Below are positions 6,260 to 9,595 of a stretch of 9,595 bases of DNA, in pieces. The first letter of the stretch is position 1; every line of letters begins with the position of its first letter. A program made the translations under genes and the position numbers. The notes under the pieces were generated by a model, which saw only the letters and a program-made list of their open reading frames with translations, was not told where the DNA came from and searched no databases. Source of the stretch: Gammaproteobacteria bacterium (GTDB lineage: Bacteria > Pseudomonadota > Gammaproteobacteria > Cardiobacteriales > Wohlfahrtiimonadaceae); contig BHEQ01000060.1 in assembly GCA_003864535.1 (NCBI GenBank), forward strand, positions 1 through 9,595. The letters are read 5' to 3'.

Positions 6260-7480
6260 ATGAAAAAAGAATCTAATCCATTGTTACCTTACTCTATACG
6301 CTTGGTTGCTATTTTTTTTCTTGGCTGGGTTATGCTTTACGCAGGACGCAGTGTACTTAGCCCGCTAATGATGGAGATTCAAGCAGAATATAATCTATCT
6401 AAAGCAACTGTAGGTGGAATTATGAGCCTATTTTTCTTGACATATACCTTTTTGCAAGTTCCTGCAGGAATTTTAGGCGATAAAATTGGGCGCAGAAAGA
6501 TACTTATCCCAGGTTTCTTTCTCTTCGCTGTATTTATTGCATCAATCTATATTTCACCTACATTTATAGTATTCATTATTTTATGGATGCTTACAGGAGC
6601 AGCGCAAGGTGCATATTATGGACCTCAATACGCACTTTCCTCTGAAGCTCTGCCAAAGAAATGGATCACACTTGGTAGTGCCATTATTGGTAGCGGCATG
6701 TCATTTGGGATTGCTTTAGGTTATTACATCTCAAGTACGCTGGTAATTACCTATCAAACATCTTGGAAGACACCATTTTTAGTTATTTCTATTCCTATTT
6801 TTATCGTTGCATTATTGATGCTTTTTTTCATTAAGGAAAAAGTAAATATTGATGGTTCACCTGATTTAGCATCTGATCTAACAGATGTTGTTCCAAAGAC
6901 TGCCTTTAATTTTTGGGATCTTTTCCAAAATCGAAATTTAATCATGGCTTACATCACTATTTTTTGCTCTATTTATGGATTTTTTGTGATTATTACATGG
7001 CTACCGTATTACTTAGAAGCGGAGCGTGGTATGGATAAAATAGAAGCATCAAGAGTTGCTTCAATCGTGCCATGGATCTCTATTATAGGCACATTAATCT
7101 GTAGCTATATTTCTGATAAACTAGGACGGAGAAAACCAGTTGTTTTATTTATGTTGCCGCTCTCATTATTGGCAATTTTTGGTATTGTGTATTTAAATTC
7201 GTATGCCTCTCTAATTGCTGTCTTAGTTTTATATGGCTTTATAGGTAAGATTAGTTTAAACCCTGTTTTAGTTGCACTAGTTGCCGATAATGCGCCTAAA
7301 GGATCTCTTAGTACAGCATTTGGTTTGTATAATTTTTTTGGAATGGCAGCTTCAATTTGCGCACCATATATAACAGGATTCCTAGCTGATTATACGGGCA
7401 GTCTAAACGCAGGCTTTTACTTTGCAGCTGTAGTCACCGTTATTGGTATTATTGCTATGCTCTTTGTGAAAGAAGAATAA
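6260..7480 (+). CDS. MFS transporter, probable ureide or related anion carrier (copy 2)
   Basis: This is a 406-residue inner-membrane protein with about 12 hydrophobic segments. Signature loops are GILGDKIGRRKILIPG (70-85) and YISDKLGRRKP in the second half (283-293). TM1 holds LYAGRSVLSPLM with Arg30, in line with Arg32 of the first transporter. Shared blocks with that protein are AYYGPQYALSSEALP, TWLPYYLEAERG, LYGFIGKISLNP, VADNAPKGS, GLYNFFGM and GFLADYTG, so the two are paralogues, but too many positions differ for a recent copy. The ATG at 6260 is preferred to an in-frame GTG at 6251, since GGTG (6250-6253) gives a weak ribosome binding site for the ATG. It ends the plus-strand series, 72 bases after the kinase gene. 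Inferred: carriage of a second pathway compound, perhaps uptake of allantoin or allantoate, or export of oxamate. The substrate is not determined. Confidence 0.85.
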   Translation: MKKESNPLLPYSIRLVAIFFLGWVMLYAGRSVLSPLMMEIQAEYNLSKATVGGIMSLFFLTYTFLQVPAGILGDKIGRRKILIPGFFLFAVFIASIYISPTFIVFIILWMLTGAAQGAYYGPQYALSSEALPKKWITLGSAIIGSGMSFGIALGYYISSTLVITYQTSWKTPFLVISIPIFIVALLMLFFIKEKVNIDGSPDLASDLTDVVPKTAFNFWDLFQNRNLIMAYITIFCSIYGFFVIITWLPYYLEAERGMDKIEASRVASIVPWISIIGTLICSYISDKLGRRKPVVLFMLPLSLLAIFGIVYLNSYASLIAVLVLYGFIGKISLNPVLVALVADNAPKGSLSTAFGLYNFFGMAASICAPYITGFLADYTGSLNAGFYFAAVVTVIGIIAMLFVKEE

Positions 7481-7551
7481 CCTCTCCCCTAAATCCCCCT
7501 TCGTATGGGCTTTTAGAGCTCCTCCCCTGCGAAGGGAGGTTGGGAGGGGTT
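7479..7551. repeat. GC-rich inverted repeat between convergent genes, possible bidirectional terminator
   Basis: AACCTCTCCC (7479-7488) pairs with GGGAGGGGTT (7542-7551) with one G-T wobble. An inner block, 7492-7503 (with CCCCCTTCG), pairs with 7530-7541 (with CGAAGGGAGG) with one mismatch and one wobble. The repeat overlaps the stop codon of the second transporter (7478-7480) and is much richer in G and C than its surroundings. Its CTCCCC/AAGGGGAGG style recalls dispersed intergenic repeats known in several gammaproteobacteria, which I recognise by pattern only. It may end transcription of the genes converging from both sides. The remaining gap to 7605 shows nothing else. Confidence 0.6.
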
Positions 7552-7605
7552 CTTTAAATCATTAACTTAATGGCGTTACACCCCTAATAGATCTGCGCTT
7601 ACATC

Positions 7606-8574
7606 CTAATTTAGGAGCATCTTATCCTCATTGACTACCAACTCTATATCTGATTGTTTAATATCAATATTATTTAAAAACCCCATTACAATTTCATCTT
7701 GTTTATCAAATAAGTCAATAATTTGTTTTACAGATTTACCAACTGTATCTTTATTATAAGCGATTGATAATCCAGATGGTGTGCGCGTATTAAAAATATG
7801 GCATTCAATTAACTCACCACTTTTAAGATAAGGGTCACATATGTTTTTAGGCAAAAAACCAATCCCAAGACCATGTAGATGACATTTTAATTTTGTTTTA
7901 AGATTAGGTACTTTAATTTCTTTTTGCCCACGTAACAGCCATGCAACGCGTTTATGTAAATGTCGTGAGGTATCTTCAACATTAATGGCGGGATAATCTC
8001 TTAATATTTTTTCGGGAATATTCCCAACATGCTTGCTTAAAGGGTGATTTTTTGGAACAACAAAAACCCAACTCACCTCTCCTAATGGGATGATATTAAT
8101 TGAATTTGAGAGCGATTCTGTGCCAGATACTCCTATTGCTAGCTGGTAATCATCATGCAATAAACGATCCCAAACACCCATATAAACCTGACGCGAAAAG
8201 TGAAATTGGGTAAAAGGAAATTCTTTATGCAGATGGTTTAAAAGCTTAGCAGAGCTATCAGCATCATAAAGCAAGTTATTTATTACAATTTTAACCTCAC
8301 GCTCAACGCCATTATTAATTTCACGCAATTCTGATGGCATCGTGTCAATCCATGTGAGCCACTGCCGACATTGCTCTAATAAATGTATGCCCGCAGGTGT
8401 TAAATTAACGGCACGGGTGGTGCGTAAAAACAAAGGTGTTCCTAATGATTCTTCGAGCATTTTTATTCTATAACTAATTGTTGCGGCAGTTTTATTCATA
8501 AGTTTTGCTGCTTTAGAAAAGCTGCTGGTTTCGGCGACATTAACAAAAGATCGCATTGTTTCACTATCTAACAT
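7606..8574 (-). CDS. allS: LysR-type transcriptional activator AllS
   Basis: This 322-residue DNA-binding regulator strongly resembles E. coli AllS, the activator of the allDCE operon. The N-terminal winged helix-turn-helix (about 2-61) reads SFSKAAKLMNKTAATISYRI, followed by LEESLGTPLFLRTTRAVNLTPAG. The linker TMPSELREINNGVEREVKIV and the effector domain motifs VINNLLYD, FPFTQFHFSRQVYMGVWD, YQLAIGVSGTESL, KRVAWLLRGQKEIKVP and HGLGIGFLPK are those of AllS rather than of a generic LysR protein. It is about 14 residues longer than the E. coli protein, through a polar C-terminal tail. AAGGAT (8584-8589, read on the minus strand) lies 9 bases before the ATG. It follows allH on the same strand by 63 bases and converges on the catabolic genes. 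Inferred: it activates the plus-strand series in response to a ureide and may control itself through the palindrome at 8619-8637. Confidence 0.93.
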   Translation of the reverse strand: MLDSETMRSFVNVAETSSFSKAAKLMNKTAATISYRIKMLEESLGTPLFLRTTRAVNLTPAGIHLLEQCRQWLTWIDTMPSELREINNGVEREVKIVINNLLYDADSSAKLLNHLHKEFPFTQFHFSRQVYMGVWDRLLHDDYQLAIGVSGTESLSNSINIIPLGEVSWVFVVPKNHPLSKHVGNIPEKILRDYPAINVEDTSRHLHKRVAWLLRGQKEIKVPNLKTKLKCHLHGLGIGFLPKNICDPYLKSGELIECHIFNTRTPSGLSIAYNKDTVGKSVKQIIDLFDKQDEIVMGFLNNIDIKQSDIELVVNEDKMLLN

Positions 8575-8618
8575 ATTACAGTTATCCTTAATTTAATTAC
8601 CTTTAATTTAATTATGAT

Positions 8619-8637
8619 AATTCACAATGTGTGAATT
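8619..8637. promoter_or_regulatory. Candidate AllS operator (perfect 8-3-8 palindrome with T-N11-A)
   Basis: AATTCACA (8619-8626), ATG, then TGTGAATT (8630-8637) form a perfect inverted repeat. T8622 and A8634 give the T-N11-A pattern inside dyad symmetry expected of LysR-type binding sites. It lies 45 bases upstream of the allS start and directly abuts the allH stop codon. No T run follows on the minus strand, which argues against a terminator. It is not a CRP site, since the half-sites are in the opposite order. Autoregulation by AllS is inference. Confidence 0.5.
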
Positions 8638-9471
8638 CTAGCAGATTAATCCCGACATATACCCAAGCATTGTATCTAAACCAGAACTTGCGCCTTTTTG
8701 AAGAACATTTTCTAAAGATTTTTTGATTTGCTCTTCATTTGAATTTAAATCAAGTTGATTAAAAGCAAGCAAAGATTCACTAAAAAAGCCGTGCGCCGCA
8801 CTTTGTAAAAAATGCTGACTAATGCTGGTTGTCGCAGCTGCGCTCTTTTTAAGAAGTAATTGCATATCAATTGGTAAAGATTTTTTTATGCATGTTGCCG
8901 CATATAATCCAATTAAAAAATCATCACCTGAAGGCGTTAAACCTATCCCTAAACCCAGCATCTTAACCAGATTAATCATATCGTGCGTTTTAAGATAGAA
9001 CTCAAATAACTGCTTGATTTTTTGATAACTAAGCAACCACATATCATTATTAAGAGTTTGTATTTTTTGGTGGAGTAATTGTGTAATAAAATTACATTGC
9101 TTATCTGATAATTTTTGTGATTGTAAGGCATTTGGATACCATTTACGTGCATTGTTTAAATCAATCGTTCCAAATGGAAAGCTTAGCGCAGAACGATTTA
9201 ATGTAATATTTGTGATGCTTTTATCTTGCCGTAATTGTTGTTTAATTTCAAAAAAATCAGCCTGATTAAGTACGATCATATGCCCATGTAAATCAATATT
9301 CTTGTTGCTAGAAGCAAAACTTAGCGTGATTAATACAGGCAAACTCTGCAGATCATCATTGGATAATATTAAATTAATGCTATTTTCAAAAAAAGAATGG
9401 CTTGATAATTTACCCACAGATGAATATACCAATGCACCACAATAACATGCTGTATATATTGGCATATTCAT
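8638..9471 (-). CDS. allH: DUF2877 protein, probable AllH subunit of oxamate carbamoyltransferase
   Basis: This 277-residue soluble protein has no signal peptide or membrane segment. The DUF2877 hallmarks are in the C-terminal half: LGLGIGLTPSGDDFLIGLYA (172-191), ATTSISQHFLQSAAHGFF (213-230) and KGASSGLDTMLGYMSG (259-274), the last matching the GHTSGxDTLLG region of E. coli YlbF. The N-terminal half (SVGKLSSHSFFENSINLIL, LNNARKWYP) is less conserved. Known: in E. coli YlbF is AllH, which with FdrA (AllF) and YlbE (AllG) forms the enzyme turning oxalurate into oxamate and carbamoyl phosphate. Here the partners are not in the window, and the gene is far from the kinase and on the opposite strand. 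AAGGA lies 6 bases before the ATG; an ATG two codons later would be spaced too far. A DUF2877 protein of another pathway remains possible, but the neighbours favour AllH. Confidence 0.8.
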   Translation of the reverse strand: MNMPIYTACYCGALVYSSVGKLSSHSFFENSINLILSNDDLQSLPVLITLSFASSNKNIDLHGHMIVLNQADFFEIKQQLRQDKSITNITLNRSALSFPFGTIDLNNARKWYPNALQSQKLSDKQCNFITQLLHQKIQTLNNDMWLLSYQKIKQLFEFYLKTHDMINLVKMLGLGIGLTPSGDDFLIGLYAATCIKKSLPIDMQLLLKKSAAATTSISQHFLQSAAHGFFSESLLAFNQLDLNSNEEQIKKSLENVLQKGASSGLDTMLGYMSGLIC

Positions 9472-9487
9472 TTTTATTCCTTTATTT

Positions 9488-9503
9488 TGTGTAGATGTGA
9501 ATT
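9488..9503. promoter_or_regulatory. Possible second regulator site upstream of allH
   Basis: TGTGAATT (9496-9503) repeats exactly the right half-site of the palindrome at 8630-8637. The surrounding TGTGTAGATGTGA (9488-9500) again fits T-N11-A, though its other half is imperfect. It sits 17-32 bases before the allH start on the minus strand. In such AT-rich DNA a T-N11-A match alone means little, so the shared 8-mer is the only real support. The rest of the 9472-9595 edge region is AT-rich, with no gene seen. Confidence 0.22.
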
Positions 9504-9595
9504 GATATGTAATATAAAACTATCTTATTTTGAGTTTATAAAAAGAGTTTGATACTAACATTATGAGAAATAAATAATATTTGTTTATAATTTAC

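Noticed and set aside
8619..8637. CRP site or intrinsic terminator at the allS-allH junction
   Set aside because: CRP half-sites are TGTGA then TCACA, the reverse of the order here, and no T run follows the stem on the minus strand.
9472..9595. Promoter for allH at the right edge
   Set aside because: TATATT on the minus strand can serve as a -10, but no acceptable -35 stands at the right distance, and such matches are expected by chance in this AT-rich stretch.

Overview
The window is AT-rich DNA from a gammaproteobacterium that encodes a purine-breakdown (ureide) locus. The encoded AllD, AllC, AllE and AllS look like close relatives of the Escherichia coli proteins, with nearly the same lengths and long shared motifs. 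The low GC content and the decayed Rhs gene would suit an insect-gut Orbaceae lineage such as Gilliamella or Orbus. That placement is inference from composition and gene content, not from a marker gene.

Layout. Positions 1-407 hold the wreck of an Rhs/YD-repeat gene whose 5' part lies off the left edge. A plus-strand gene series follows: allD (538-1587), allC (1625-2863), a major facilitator transporter (2896-4161), a gap of 220 bases with a terminator-like hairpin and a 122-bp nested palindrome that looks like a miniature inverted-repeat element, then allE (4382-5191), a carbamate kinase (5216-6187) and a second transporter paralogous to the first (6260-7480). A GC-rich inverted repeat (7479-7551) separates this series from two minus-strand genes, allS (7606-8574, LysR-type activator) and a DUF2877/AllH-like gene (8638-9471). 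A perfect 8-3-8 palindrome with the T-N11-A pattern of LysR-type operators lies between those two genes.

How the genes fit together. AllC takes allantoate to ureidoglycine, AllE takes ureidoglycine to (S)-ureidoglycolate, and AllD oxidises that to oxalurate. In E. coli, oxalurate is split by the AllF-AllG-AllH oxamate carbamoyltransferase to oxamate and carbamoyl phosphate, and a carbamate kinase then makes ATP, CO2 and ammonia. Here AllH and the kinase are present, but AllF (FdrA) and AllG are not in the window. Allantoinase (AllB) and AllA are also absent. The two transporters probably import ureides or export an end product. AllS is the likely activator.

The pathway itself is known. The less ordinary parts are the paired transporters, the nested palindrome in front of allE, the candidate AllS operator, the GC-rich repeat and the separation of allH from the kinase. 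I see no tRNA, rRNA, CRISPR array or intact transposase. No stretch longer than about 300 bases lacks a gene or gene remnant, apart from the 1-537 region described above.
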